Source: Bacteroidetes bacterium OLB9
GTDB taxonomy: Bacteria; Bacteroidota; Bacteroidia; Chitinophagales; Saprospiraceae
Direction: 5' to 3'
DNA: 64,000 nucleotides
Assembly (NCBI GenBank): GCA_001567255.1
Contig: LNBW01000006.1
Location: forward strand, 1 to 64,000
In this document: piece by piece, positions 18,747 through 27,666 of the stretch
How positions within the stretch are numbered: position 1 is the first letter of the stretch
How the letters are laid out: each line of letters starts with the position of its first letter
The notes under the pieces: generated by a model
Seen by the model: the letters and a program-made list of their open reading frames with translations, nothing else
Told to the model about the DNA's origin: nothing
Database searches by the model: none
Program-made: the position numbers and the translations under genes

Positions 18747-19997
18747 ATGAACCAATATTCAATGACATCTTCACAGCGCAACTTTTTGTTTGGTGCTATG
18801 GGTATCGGAGTTATTTGCATGATCTTAACATGGATGATTGATGATGAATTGCATACTCGATTTTGGTCCAATTTGTTATTAAACTCAACATTTTTCACCC
18901 TAATATCAGTAATGGCGTTATTTTTTATGGCAGCTAGTATTACAGCCTATGCAGGGTGGTATGTAACATTTAAAAGAATTATTGAGGCATTTTCACTATT
19001 TATGGTTGTCGGCCTTGTATTATTAATTATCATTGGTTTGGGTAATTATTTTCATTGGCATCATTTATATCACTGGACGGATACAGCCGATGTCGCTACA
19101 GATCAAGTTTTACTCGGCAAGTCATCATTCTTAAATGCAAATTGGTATATGTTTGGTACGATTATTTTTGGTGGTGCTTGGGCATATCTTGCGTATAAGA
19201 TACGGGATTTATCTGTATCAGAAGATGATGATGGAGCTGATGTGGATAGGACATTTAAATACCATAATAAGATAAGAGTTTATGCTGCTATCTTACTTCC
19301 TCTGATTGGCTTTGCCAGTGCTGCTATGATTTGGCAGTGGATAATGAGTGTCGATGCACATTGGTATAGTACAATGTTTGCATGGTACACCTCAGCCAGT
19401 GCTTTTGTTGCTATGCTAGCCTTGGCTATATTGTTAGTCATTTTCCTAAAGAGTAGAGGATACTTTGAACTTGTCAATGAAAACCATATTCATGACTTGG
19501 GTAAGTATCTTTTTGCTTTTAGTATTTTTTGGACATATCTTTGGTTTTCGCAGTTTATGCTGATATGGTATGCAAACATCGGTGAAGAAACCATTTACTT
19601 TAAAGAGAGATATAATAACTATGCTACATTGTTTTTTGCTAATATAGCTATTAATTTCCTTGTTCCATTTATCATTCTGATGAGAAATGATACAAAAAGA
19701 AAGGTTGGGACAATGACATTTGTTGCTATAGTTGTGTTATTAGGACACTGGCTGGATTTTTTCCTAATGATTAAACCTGGAACGCTGATCACTGCTAATC
19801 ACGCAATGGGCGTAGAGACAGAGGCGGTTCAAGGTTTTGTATCAGGATTTACTGTTCCGAGCCTACTTGATTTGGGTACATTTATAGGATTCCTTGGGTT
19901 GTTTGTTTATGTTTCGTTGTGGATAATGTCCAAAGCAGCGCTCACTCCTAAAAACGATCCATATTTGGAGGAGAGCGTTCATCATCATGTAGTTTAA
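18747..19997 (+). CDS. actF: Alternative complex III subunit ActF (NrfD-like)
   Basis: 416 residues, about ten membrane helices, the second NrfD-like subunit of ACIII (quinol:cytochrome c oxidoreductase subunit 2). Recognisable features are MIWQWIMSVDAHWYSTMFAWY near 192-212, a helix with acidic and His residues, and the late GHWLDFFLMIKPGT segment. ActF pairs with ActC in the membrane and has been proposed to take part in proton transfer. The end is His-rich (SVHHHVV). 59 bases separate it from actE. Confidence 0.93.
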   Translation: MNQYSMTSSQRNFLFGAMGIGVICMILTWMIDDELHTRFWSNLLLNSTFFTLISVMALFFMAASITAYAGWYVTFKRIIEAFSLFMVVGLVLLIIIGLGNYFHWHHLYHWTDTADVATDQVLLGKSSFLNANWYMFGTIIFGGAWAYLAYKIRDLSVSEDDDGADVDRTFKYHNKIRVYAAILLPLIGFASAAMIWQWIMSVDAHWYSTMFAWYTSASAFVAMLALAILLVIFLKSRGYFELVNENHIHDLGKYLFAFSIFWTYLWFSQFMLIWYANIGEETIYFKERYNNYATLFFANIAINFLVPFIILMRNDTKRKVGTMTFVAIVVLLGHWLDFFLMIKPGTLITANHAMGVETEAVQGFVSGFTVPSLLDLGTFIGFLGLFVYVSLWIMSKAALTPKNDPYLEESVHHHVV

Positions 19998-20037
19998 TAT
20001 AAATTTAAAGAATTAATAATAAGGTAAATTTCATACA

Positions 20038-21558
20038 ATGATTTATTTCATCGCATTAGCTATAATTTTCTTACTTGCCGTTATTGTAATACAGATAGGT
20101 AAGTTGTCTGATTTAACAGCAAGGATTAAAGGCGAAGAAGAAGCGCAGTATGCCACAAATAGAACACAAGGGACAGCGCTGTTTATCTATATGATTATCT
20201 TCTTGATTGCCTGCATCTGGTCAGGGTGGCATTATCGAAACTATATGTTTGGATATGGTCCACTTAAGTCAGCATCGGAGCATGGGTATGATGTGGATTT
20301 ACTTTTTAATATAACTCTTGTTTTGACAGGAATCATATTTATTATTACTCATGTACTCTTGTTCTGGTATCCTCTTAGATATGGAGGTAGAAAAAATCAG
20401 AAAAAAGCATATTTTTTCACAGATAATAGTACTTTAGAGTTTATATGGACAGGAGTTCCAGTTGTAACACTGGTTTATTTAATTATTCACGGTCTTATAA
20501 TCATGAATAATATGTTTCCTACATTGACAGAAGAGGATAAATATATAGAGATTGAGGCAACAGGATATCAGTTTGCTTGGGATATAAGATATCCAGGTCA
20601 AGATGGTAAACTTGGAAATAAAGATTTCCGCTTAATAGATCCTGCATCAAATAGTTTGGGTATAGATTGGCGTGACGAGGCATCGACTGACGATATTGTG
20701 CTAGGGGGTACAGATAAAATAATGTTGCCTAAGGATTCTCTTGTCAAGGTGCGCATCACTGCAAAAGATGTATTGCATAGTTTCTTCTTACCACACTTTA
20801 GAGTAAAGATGGACGCAGTACCAGGTATGCCTACTTCGTTTATTTTCCGACCGGTCAAGACCTCTAAAGAGTTTAGAGACGAACTGAAGAAATATCCTGA
20901 ATATCAGGTTCCTGCAGATCCGAAAGAACCTGATGGGCAAAAAAGGTGGGAATCTTTTGAATACGAGCTTGCTTGTGCTGAATTATGTGGCAAAGGACAT
21001 TATTCAATGAGACGAGTAGTTGAGGTAGTAGAAAGAGAGGAGTTTGATGCATGGCTTAAGGCGCAGAAACCATTTTATGTTGCCAATGTACGTGGGACTG
21101 CAAACGATCCATGGGCAGGTAAGAAATTATTCCCCTACGAAATTGCTGCTCGAAGAGAAGAGTTAAAGAAAGAAGTCGATGACTATGTGAGCGATATTAC
21201 TGGATCAGTTAGCGATATAATTATCCTTAAGAATGTATTTTATGAGACTGGTGCTGCAGAATTGAATAGTAGCCTTTCAAAGTACGAGTTGAACACAGTG
21301 GCTGAAATCATGAGACGTTATCCAACGATGAAGATAGAGCTTGCAGGCCATACTGATAATACAGGTGACGCTACTTCTAATCTTGAACTGTCAAAAGCGC
21401 GGGCAAATAATGTAAAGGAATATTTGGTTTCAAAAGGAATCGATGCTGCTCGGCTTACTGCTAAGGGTTATGGACAGGATCAACCTATTGAATCGAATGA
21501 TACTCCGGAGGGTAGAAACAAAAATCGACGTACTGAACTTAGAATTATCTCAAAATAA
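20038..21558 (+). CDS. coxB: Cytochrome c oxidase subunit II with C-terminal OmpA-like domain
   Basis: 506 residues. There are two extra N-terminal helices (about 1-21 and 47-66), then the two classical subunit II helices (about 91-113 and 141-160). The cupredoxin domain keeps the CuA site: His in VLHSFFLPHF near 244, and CAELCGKGHYSM near 312-323. Instead of ending there, the protein runs through a helical linker (about 350-390) into a complete OmpA-like domain (about 393-506: NVFYETGAAELN, AGHTDNTGD, SKARA, NRRTEL). By topology this domain lies in the periplasm and could bind peptidoglycan. Subunit II receives electrons from ACIII or cytochrome c. Confidence 0.93.
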   Translation: MIYFIALAIIFLLAVIVIQIGKLSDLTARIKGEEEAQYATNRTQGTALFIYMIIFLIACIWSGWHYRNYMFGYGPLKSASEHGYDVDLLFNITLVLTGIIFIITHVLLFWYPLRYGGRKNQKKAYFFTDNSTLEFIWTGVPVVTLVYLIIHGLIIMNNMFPTLTEEDKYIEIEATGYQFAWDIRYPGQDGKLGNKDFRLIDPASNSLGIDWRDEASTDDIVLGGTDKIMLPKDSLVKVRITAKDVLHSFFLPHFRVKMDAVPGMPTSFIFRPVKTSKEFRDELKKYPEYQVPADPKEPDGQKRWESFEYELACAELCGKGHYSMRRVVEVVEREEFDAWLKAQKPFYVANVRGTANDPWAGKKLFPYEIAARREELKKEVDDYVSDITGSVSDIIILKNVFYETGAAELNSSLSKYELNTVAEIMRRYPTMKIELAGHTDNTGDATSNLELSKARANNVKEYLVSKGIDAARLTAKGYGQDQPIESNDTPEGRNKNRRTELRIISK

Positions 21559-21576
21559 TATTTAAAACAATATAAA

Positions 21577-23430
21577 ATGGCAAATGTAACCACTATTCAC
21601 GAAGATGATGTGCTTATAAATGAGCATGGTTATAATGATCACTTTCACGACCATCATCATGGAGATAAATATCAGACTAACTTTCTGACACATTATGTAT
21701 TTTCCATGGATCACAAGATGATCTCAAAGCAGTTCTTGATAACAGGTATGTTTTGGGCTCTTATTGGTGCTGCTTTTTCTGTTATTTTTAGGTTGCAGCT
21801 TGGATTTCCTGAACAGAGTTTAGCTTGGATTAAACCGCTTTTAGGGAAATGGATTGTAATAGATCCTACCACAGGTGTCGGCACGCTGATGCCGGAATTT
21901 TATTACGCACTTGTTACAATGCATGGTACAGTTATCGTTTTTTTCGTACTTACAGCAGGGCTTTCTGGAACGTTTTCTAATTTATTAATTCCACTCCAAG
22001 TTGGAGCAAGAGATATGGCATCACCATTTATGAATATGTTGTCTTATTGGTTCTTTTTTGCAGCCGGCATCGTGATGTTTTACTCTTTATTTGTTAGTAC
22101 AGGACCTTTTGCAGGTGGATGGACCGCTTATCCACCATTGAGTGCCTTGCCACAAGCTTCATCAGGATCGGGAACAGGTATGTCCTTATGGCTTATAAGC
22201 TTGATTTTATTTGTTATTTCTGTAGTTCTAGGTGGTACGAATTACATTACCACAGTCCTTAATCTTAGAACTAAAGGAATGACTATGTGGAGACTTCCAC
22301 TGACTGTTTGGGCATTTTTTATAACTGCGATTGTAGGTCTGGTTTCTTTCCCTGTTCTTGCATCAGGGTTCTTTATGCTGATAACGGATAGGAGCTTAGG
22401 TACAAGCTTTTTCTTAAGTGATATTTTTATTTCTGGTCAAGCATTGGACAGAGTAGGTGGTAGTCCGATTTTGTATCAACATATATTCTGGTTCCTTGGC
22501 CACCCTGAAGTATATATCATTATCTTACCTGCCATGGGACTTGTATCGGAAGTGATGTCCGTTCATGCACGAAAACCAATCTTTGGATACAAAGCTATGG
22601 TGTATTCACTAGGTACTATTGCATTTCTTTCATGTATTGTATGGGCACACCATATGTTTGCTTCAGGAATCAATCCATTGATTTCTAATTTCTTTATGAC
22701 CTTTACCATGATTATTGCAGTGCCTTCTTCGGTCAAGGTATTTAACTGGTTAACAACTTTATATAGAGGTAATATTCGGTTGAACGCTCCAATGTTGTTT
22801 GCCTTGGGCTTTGTAACTATGTTTATCTCCGGAGGGTTAACAGGTATATTCATGGCAAGTACGCCAATAGATATTCAAATTCATGATACTTATTTTATTA
22901 TTGCGCACTTTCACCTTGTAATGGGGGTAGCTGCTTTCTTCGGGATGTTTGCTGGTATTTATCACTGGTTTCCTAAAATGTATGGTCGATTCATGAATGA
23001 GGCCATGGGCAAGATGCATTTCTGGGGTACTATGATTTGTGCGTATGGTATTTTTTGGCCTATGCATTATCTTGGCATGGCCGGTGTTCCTAGGAGATAT
23101 TACTCTTTTGATGCTTTTGAGTCATTCAAGCATTTTAGTGAAATGAATAAGTTTATAACTATTTTTGCTATTGCCGCATTTTTCTTCCAGCTATTATTTA
23201 TCATTAATTTCTTTTATAGTATATGGCATGGAAAGAAAGTAAAATCTAAAAATCCTTGGGGTGCTAATACATTAGAATGGACTACTCCGATTCATGCAGG
23301 TCATGGTAACTGGCCTGGCAATCTACCTATTGTCCACAGATGGCCTTATGATTACAATAAGGACGAAAGAGAATTTGTTCCGCAGCATATCCCACTTCAA
23401 CCGGGAGAGCGAAGTGATGGAGAGCATTAA
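21577..23430 (+). CDS. coxA: Cytochrome c oxidase subunit I
   Basis: 617 residues, twelve or so membrane helices. All catalytic histidines are present: low-spin haem His in YYALVTMHGTVIVFF, the CuB His and cross-linked Tyr in FLGHPEVYIIILP, the CuB His pair in VWAHHMFASG, and the haem a3/haem a pair in IIAHFHLVMG. The GHPEVY form indicates an A-type haem-copper oxidase that reduces oxygen and pumps protons. The N-terminus is His-rich (HDHFHDHHHGDKY, about 22-32) before the first helix. It directly follows coxB by 18 bases. Confidence 0.95.
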   Translation: MANVTTIHEDDVLINEHGYNDHFHDHHHGDKYQTNFLTHYVFSMDHKMISKQFLITGMFWALIGAAFSVIFRLQLGFPEQSLAWIKPLLGKWIVIDPTTGVGTLMPEFYYALVTMHGTVIVFFVLTAGLSGTFSNLLIPLQVGARDMASPFMNMLSYWFFFAAGIVMFYSLFVSTGPFAGGWTAYPPLSALPQASSGSGTGMSLWLISLILFVISVVLGGTNYITTVLNLRTKGMTMWRLPLTVWAFFITAIVGLVSFPVLASGFFMLITDRSLGTSFFLSDIFISGQALDRVGGSPILYQHIFWFLGHPEVYIIILPAMGLVSEVMSVHARKPIFGYKAMVYSLGTIAFLSCIVWAHHMFASGINPLISNFFMTFTMIIAVPSSVKVFNWLTTLYRGNIRLNAPMLFALGFVTMFISGGLTGIFMASTPIDIQIHDTYFIIAHFHLVMGVAAFFGMFAGIYHWFPKMYGRFMNEAMGKMHFWGTMICAYGIFWPMHYLGMAGVPRRYYSFDAFESFKHFSEMNKFITIFAIAAFFFQLLFIINFFYSIWHGKKVKSKNPWGANTLEWTTPIHAGHGNWPGNLPIVHRWPYDYNKDEREFVPQHIPLQPGERSDGEH

Positions 23431-23457
23431 TTTTTAAAGTCTTAAGATAAAGTTGAA

Positions 23458-24354
23458 TTGAAAGAAGGTAAAGTCCATACGGGTGTTCTATCAGTCAATG
23501 AGGTGGCTGCAAAGATTCAGGATTACTTATTGTTGATTAAAGTGAGACTGAGCAGTGTTGTGGTGATTTCTTCATTGCTGGGTTATATTATTGTGAGTGG
23601 TGGTACAGGACACTGGCTAGATGTATGGAAATTGTTTTTTGGTGGATTTTTAGTCACGGGAGCAGCGAATGCACTTAATCAGGTTTTTGAAAAGGATTAT
23701 GATATTTTAATGACGCGAACAGCCAATAGACCGGTCGCTGCAGGAAGAATGAAGCCTACTGAAGGTATTATCTTTGCTGGATTATCATGCCTTGTGGGTA
23801 TTCTTATCCTAGCTTCATTTAACCCTATTACTGGTTTGCTAGGTATGCTGTCATTAATATTATATTCATTTGTTTATACACCAATGAAGCGCATTAGTAC
23901 TGTAGCAGTGCCTATAGGAGCAATTCCGGGTGCGCTTCCGGTGATGATTGGTGTGACTGCGTATGAGGGTCGAATTACAATGCTTGCATTAGTGTTGTTT
24001 GTTATTCAATTTTTATGGCAGTTTCCACATTTCTGGGCGATTGGATTTCTCGGGTATGAGGATTATGCCAAAGCAGGTTATAAGCTTGTGCCTATTACTA
24101 ATGGAAAATTAGATAGGAATTTGGGTCTTTCATCCATGTTTTACTCAGGACTAATCATCCCCGTTGCGTTATTTATGTATATTAGGATGGATATGAGTTT
24201 GCTAAGTACGTGTATAGTTTTATTACTGACCTTCATTTATACCTATTATGGATATAGAGTGCAGAAGGAGTTTACTAAAGCAGCAGCGCTCAAACTCATG
24301 TTTTTCTCATTTTTATATCTACCATTAGTATTAATGGCCTACTGGCTGGTTTAA
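23458..24354 (+). CDS. ctaB: Protoheme IX farnesyltransferase (haem O synthase)
   Basis: 298 residues, UbiA-family prenyltransferase with about nine helices. It adds a farnesyl group to haem b to make haem O, the precursor of haem A used by CoxA. The prenyl-diphosphate motif is NALNQVFEKDYDILMTRTANRP near 78-99, and the second Asp-rich region is GYEDYAKAGYKLV near 198-210. The start is TTG at 23458; no other in-frame start lies between an upstream stop and the first helix. It lies 27 bases after coxA, the usual order. Confidence 0.92.
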   Translation: MKEGKVHTGVLSVNEVAAKIQDYLLLIKVRLSSVVVISSLLGYIIVSGGTGHWLDVWKLFFGGFLVTGAANALNQVFEKDYDILMTRTANRPVAAGRMKPTEGIIFAGLSCLVGILILASFNPITGLLGMLSLILYSFVYTPMKRISTVAVPIGAIPGALPVMIGVTAYEGRITMLALVLFVIQFLWQFPHFWAIGFLGYEDYAKAGYKLVPITNGKLDRNLGLSSMFYSGLIIPVALFMYIRMDMSLLSTCIVLLLTFIYTYYGYRVQKEFTKAAALKLMFFSFLYLPLVLMAYWLV

Positions 24355-24369
24355 TAAAATAAATGAAGT

Positions 24370-24942
24370 ATGGTTCAAGCATTTGAGAATTCAAGAAATA
24401 AAATACATCCACATAAGTTTCTATTATATGTGGCCATAGTAAGCATTTCAATGATGTTTGCTGCTTTCACAAGTGCATACATCGTTAAACAAGCTCAAGG
24501 CAATTGGCTTGAGTATTCTTTTCCTATTCATTTTTATTTTAGTACAGCAACAATAGTGATTTCTAGTTTTGTGCTCCACCGGTCATTCACTGCATATAAT
24601 GCGGGAAATGAACAAAGGTACAAGCAATTTTTACTTTTGGGTTTAGGATTGGGCATTTGCTTTGTTGTTCTGCAGTATTTTGGCTGGCTTGCCCTGTATG
24701 AAAAGGGAGTTGATTTGAAAGGAAATGTTTCAGGTTCTTTCTTTTATTTAATTACTTTCATCCATGTACTACATGTTCTCGGAGGCATTGCAGCATTGTT
24801 ATTGGCAGTATATCATGCGTTTTCTTTAAAATTTAAGGTTACAGCATCCCGGAGGGTAAAACTGGATCTAGTAACTACTTACTGGCACTTTGTGGACATC
24901 CTATGGGTGTATTTGTTTATATTTTTATTAATCAGCAAATAA
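24370..24942 (+). CDS. Cytochrome c oxidase subunit III-like protein (first copy)
   Basis: 190 residues, five membrane helices. The features are FTSAYIVKQAQGNWLEY near 36-52, ITFIHVLHVLGGIAALLL near 127-144, and YWHFVDILWVYLFIFLLI near the C-terminus. The WHFVD(I/L)xW motif is the subunit III signature. Two subunit III-like genes in tandem are common in Bacteroidota oxidase operons. This is the shorter one, and the exact place of each in the complex is not settled. Confidence 0.88.
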   Translation: MVQAFENSRNKIHPHKFLLYVAIVSISMMFAAFTSAYIVKQAQGNWLEYSFPIHFYFSTATIVISSFVLHRSFTAYNAGNEQRYKQFLLLGLGLGICFVVLQYFGWLALYEKGVDLKGNVSGSFFYLITFIHVLHVLGGIAALLLAVYHAFSLKFKVTASRRVKLDLVTTYWHFVDILWVYLFIFLLISK

Positions 24943-24957
24943 AAACTAATCAAAATA

Positions 24958-25818
24958 ATGGTTTCAGATACTTTATCAAGCGAAAACAATACAGGTGTAA
25001 ATTCTAATACTGATAACTGGGGTGGTGGCGCAGAACCGTTTAAGGCATCGTATGGAAAGTTGATGATCTGGTATTTTCTACTTTCTGATGCATTTACATT
25101 TACTGCTTTTCTAGTAGCATATGGATCATTAAGATTTAGTGTTCCTACCTGGCCGGTTCCTGATTTTGTGTTTAGTGCATTTCCGGGTGGTATCCACCAT
25201 AAGCCATTGCTTTTTGTAACGGTTATGACATTCGTACTCTTAGCTAGTTCGTACACTATGGTTAGAGCGGTACAAGAAGGGAAACAAGAGAATAAAAATG
25301 GTGTAGTGAAATGGATGATATTTACAATTATCGGAGGTCTTATGTTCTTAAGTTGTCAAGCGTGGGAATGGACAACCATGATCGGTACAGAGCATGTTAC
25401 CATACATCAAAATCCTTTCGGAACACATACGGAGAGTGGAGTTTATCTCATGGGTGATGGGCATGACATTAAAGAAGGAGATGTATTTCATGCTGGCCAG
25501 ACTTATCTAATTCCGTACCATGACGGTGAGTACAAGCCTTTGCAATATAAAGTGACAGAAGGACCTGAAGCTGGTATTGTTAAAGAGCAAAAGATGGGGC
25601 CCAAAGCTTTTGGCGCATTATTTTTCTTTATTACGGGATTTCACGGTTTCCACGTATTTACTGGGGTTATATTTTTGACAATAATTTGTCTAAATGCAGC
25701 TTCAGGAATCTATGTTAAAAGAAGAAATGGTTATGAAATGGTCGAGAAGATAGGACTTTACTGGCACTTTGTGGATTTAGTATGGGTGTTTGTGTTCTTG
25801 TGTTTTTACCTATTATAA
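24958..25818 (+). CDS. ctaE: Cytochrome c oxidase subunit III (second copy, with insertion)
   Basis: 286 residues. The subunit III core is visible: LMIWYFLLSDAFTFTAFLVAYG near 35-56, FFITGFHGFHVFTGVIFL near 222-240 and YWHFVDLVWVFVFLCFYLL at the end. Between helices, about residues 138-212 form a long hydrophilic insertion (QNPFGTHTESGVYLMGDG, YLIPYHDGEYKPLQYKV) not found in the minimal family; it probably faces the periplasm. It lies 15 bases after the first subunit III gene and likely stabilises CoxA. Confidence 0.88.
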   Translation: MVSDTLSSENNTGVNSNTDNWGGGAEPFKASYGKLMIWYFLLSDAFTFTAFLVAYGSLRFSVPTWPVPDFVFSAFPGGIHHKPLLFVTVMTFVLLASSYTMVRAVQEGKQENKNGVVKWMIFTIIGGLMFLSCQAWEWTTMIGTEHVTIHQNPFGTHTESGVYLMGDGHDIKEGDVFHAGQTYLIPYHDGEYKPLQYKVTEGPEAGIVKEQKMGPKAFGALFFFITGFHGFHVFTGVIFLTIICLNAASGIYVKRRNGYEMVEKIGLYWHFVDLVWVFVFLCFYLL

Positions 25819-25857
25819 TTTTACAATTAATTTTTGATTATAAATAAATAGAATAAA

Positions 25858-26226
25858 ATGTCGCATTTAACATACGAAGAATCAAAAGGTATAGCATTTA
25901 AGACAATAGTTATACTAGCAATTATTACAGTTGTTGAAGTTACTTTTGCCTTGTTTGGAAAAGGGTATATCATCGAAGGCTTACATTTATCCCATGTATT
26001 AATGGGTGGCGTGATGATCATTTTGAGTGCCGTTAAGGCTTATTTGATCATGTATGAGTTCATGCACCTTAAATATGAATTGCCAGGTATGGTGAAGTCT
26101 ATACTTATTCCTACAGTCCTTTTAATATGGCTGGTTATTGCATTATTATGGGAAGGCGGATATTGGAATACTTCGAGAGCAGATGTTGTCAACCCTGTTA
26201 AAATTGAGGTACAAGACAATAAGTAA
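25858..26226 (+). CDS. Cytochrome c oxidase subunit IV-like protein
   Basis: 122 residues with three membrane helices (about 13-33, 42-66 and 78-100), matching the prokaryotic subunit IV family. Typical features are VVEVTFALFG near 22-31 and YEFMHLKYE near 65-73. It is a small accessory subunit of the oxidase. The gene ends the main act-cox transcript; a hairpin terminator begins 38 bases after its stop. Confidence 0.85.
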   Translation: MSHLTYEESKGIAFKTIVILAIITVVEVTFALFGKGYIIEGLHLSHVLMGGVMIILSAVKAYLIMYEFMHLKYELPGMVKSILIPTVLLIWLVIALLWEGGYWNTSRADVVNPVKIEVQDNK

Positions 26227-26263
26227 TATTTGAGGGATTGCCTGAATATTTATTAAAAGAATT

Positions 26264-26302
26264 AGCATCATGCCATGATTTCTATTGGTATGGTGCTTTT
26301 TT
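26264..26302 (+). terminator. Rho-independent terminator after the oxidase genes
   Basis: AGCATCATGCC (26264-26274) pairs with GGTATGGTGCT (26286-26296) over 11 bp, allowing G-U pairs. A T-rich run (26296-26302, then ATTTT) follows. It probably ends or attenuates the act-cox transcript before the assembly genes. Confidence 0.7.
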
Positions 26303-26362
26303 ATTTTCAGTCGGATACAAACCTTTCATTTGTACCCTTGTTAGTGATTAAATATAGATAAG

Positions 26363-26851
26363 ATGAGCAGACAATTTGCATGGAGCGTAATATTGTTAAT
26401 GCTGGTGGGTGTCCCAATCGGTACATGGTATTATCTGCAAAAAGGAGTGGAATATCGTATGAGTGAACTTGCCGTCCTTACGCCTAAAGATAGTATTACG
26501 ACGTCTATGGATACAATGGGTATAGTAAAAGGCCATACAAGTATTATTTTACTTAAGTCACCCGGAAATACAGATGAGTTTATGAAGCTCATGGATGTCT
26601 ATTTTAAAGAAGCACCGAGGTTCCAGCTACTGACTGTTGACACAATCAATGATCAACTTAGAGTACTACCTGAAGGTTATATCTCAAACATCGTCGATAA
26701 ATATAAAGATTATGCGTATTTGCTTGTTGATGAAGATGGAATGATTAGAAATACGTATAAGAGTGATACCACTGATATACAAAGGATGATTGAGCAAACT
26801 GCTATTGTCTTACCACTTAAAAAAGACTCAAAAATAGGTTTTAAAAAGTAA
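26363..26851 (+). CDS. Sco/thioredoxin-like membrane protein lacking the metal cysteines
   Basis: 162 residues. One N-terminal helix (about 6-24, FAWSVILLMLVGVPIGTWYYL) anchors a periplasmic domain. Its layout (GHTSIILLKSPGNTDEFM, then YKDYAYLLVDEDGMIRNTYKS) recalls SCO1/SenC copper chaperones and other thioredoxin folds. The CxxxC copper motif is absent: the protein contains no cysteine. Position between the oxidase genes and a DUF420 gene supports a role in oxidase assembly, by inference only. It could also be a structural relic. The gene follows the terminator, so it may have its own promoter. Confidence 0.6.
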   Translation: MSRQFAWSVILLMLVGVPIGTWYYLQKGVEYRMSELAVLTPKDSITTSMDTMGIVKGHTSIILLKSPGNTDEFMKLMDVYFKEAPRFQLLTVDTINDQLRVLPEGYISNIVDKYKDYAYLLVDEDGMIRNTYKSDTTDIQRMIEQTAIVLPLKKDSKIGFKK

Positions 26852-26855
26852 ATGT

Positions 26856-27389
26856 ATGTATCCACCTGCCAAAGATAAGCTTGCAAAAAGATTGACGATA
26901 ATCAGCCTGATTGTTTCAGCCATATTACTATCGACAATGGGCGGAATGAGAAGGATAAAATTTGAACTTGGTGTTGATTTTAGTTTCATTCCTCCATTGA
27001 TTGCTGTGATTAATACAATGGTGGCCATTTGTCTTGTTATCGCTTATGTGTATATTAAGAAGGGAGATTATAAATCACATCGAGCAGCCATCATCACTGC
27101 ATTGGGCTTGTCCGCACTCTTCTTTATTGCTTATGTGCTTTATCATTTTACTACACCTGAAACCACCTATTGTAAGGAAGGAGGCATCAGGTATATTTAT
27201 TATTTCTTTTTATTCACACATATTGTGCTAGCAGGTCTATCATTACCATTTATTTTGATTACCTTTGTCAGAGGATTTACTTTTCAGGTGGCAAAACACA
27301 GGAAAATGGCACGATGGGTATATCCTATATGGTTATATGTAGCCATCACCGGTCCTATTTGTTATTTAATGTTGAAATCTTGTTATTAA
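26856..27389 (+). CDS. DUF420 membrane protein, probable oxidase assembly factor
   Basis: 177 residues, five membrane helices. Family hallmarks are YKSHRAAIITALGLSALFF near 69-87 with the conserved His, YHFTTPETTY near 93-102, FFLFTHIVLAGLSLPF near 116-131, and KHRKMARWVYPIWLYVAITG near 148-167. DUF420 includes Bacillus CtaM (YozB), required for caa3 oxidase activity, so an assembly role here is plausible. The ATG at 26856 is 4 bases after the previous stop, and the stop overlaps the ATG of the next gene. Confidence 0.85.
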   Translation: MYPPAKDKLAKRLTIISLIVSAILLSTMGGMRRIKFELGVDFSFIPPLIAVINTMVAICLVIAYVYIKKGDYKSHRAAIITALGLSALFFIAYVLYHFTTPETTYCKEGGIRYIYYFFLFTHIVLAGLSLPFILITFVRGFTFQVAKHRKMARWVYPIWLYVAITGPICYLMLKSCY

Positions 27390-27643
27390 TGAAAAGGTTT
27401 ATAATTGCTTTTCTTGTTATAGTAGCATTGGTGATGATTTTTGTTCCTGATATTTCAGCTCAGTGCCCTATGTGTAAGATGACTGTCGAAACCAATCTTA
27501 AGGAAGGAGGCTCCGCTGGTCGTGGTATTAACAGAGGTATTTTATATCTACTGGCTATGCCATATATTTGCGTAGGTACTATTTATTATATCTGGAAGAA
27601 AAATAATAAACAAGGACACGACGACAATGAGATAACTCAGTAG
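27389..27643 (+). CDS. Small CPMC-motif membrane protein
   Basis: 84 residues from the ATG at 27389, which overlaps the DUF420 stop (TAATG); a longer reading frame exists but would run inside the DUF420 gene. A signal peptide or first helix spans about 4-22 (FIIAFLVIVALVMIFV, ending ISAQ). CPMCKMTVETN near 25-35 follows, then a second helix about 50-68. The two cysteines of CPMC would lie in the periplasm. Its coupling to DUF420 suggests a copper or thiol role in oxidase maturation, an inference from context. No family function known to me. Confidence 0.75.
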   Translation: MKRFIIAFLVIVALVMIFVPDISAQCPMCKMTVETNLKEGGSAGRGINRGILYLLAMPYICVGTIYYIWKKNNKQGHDDNEITQ

Positions 27644-27666
27644 ATTATTTCAATATATTATTGGGG

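Noticed and set aside
27314..27388. Longer start for the CPMC protein
   Set aside because: The extension lies within the DUF420 coding sequence and precedes a proper signal-like helix starting at 27389.
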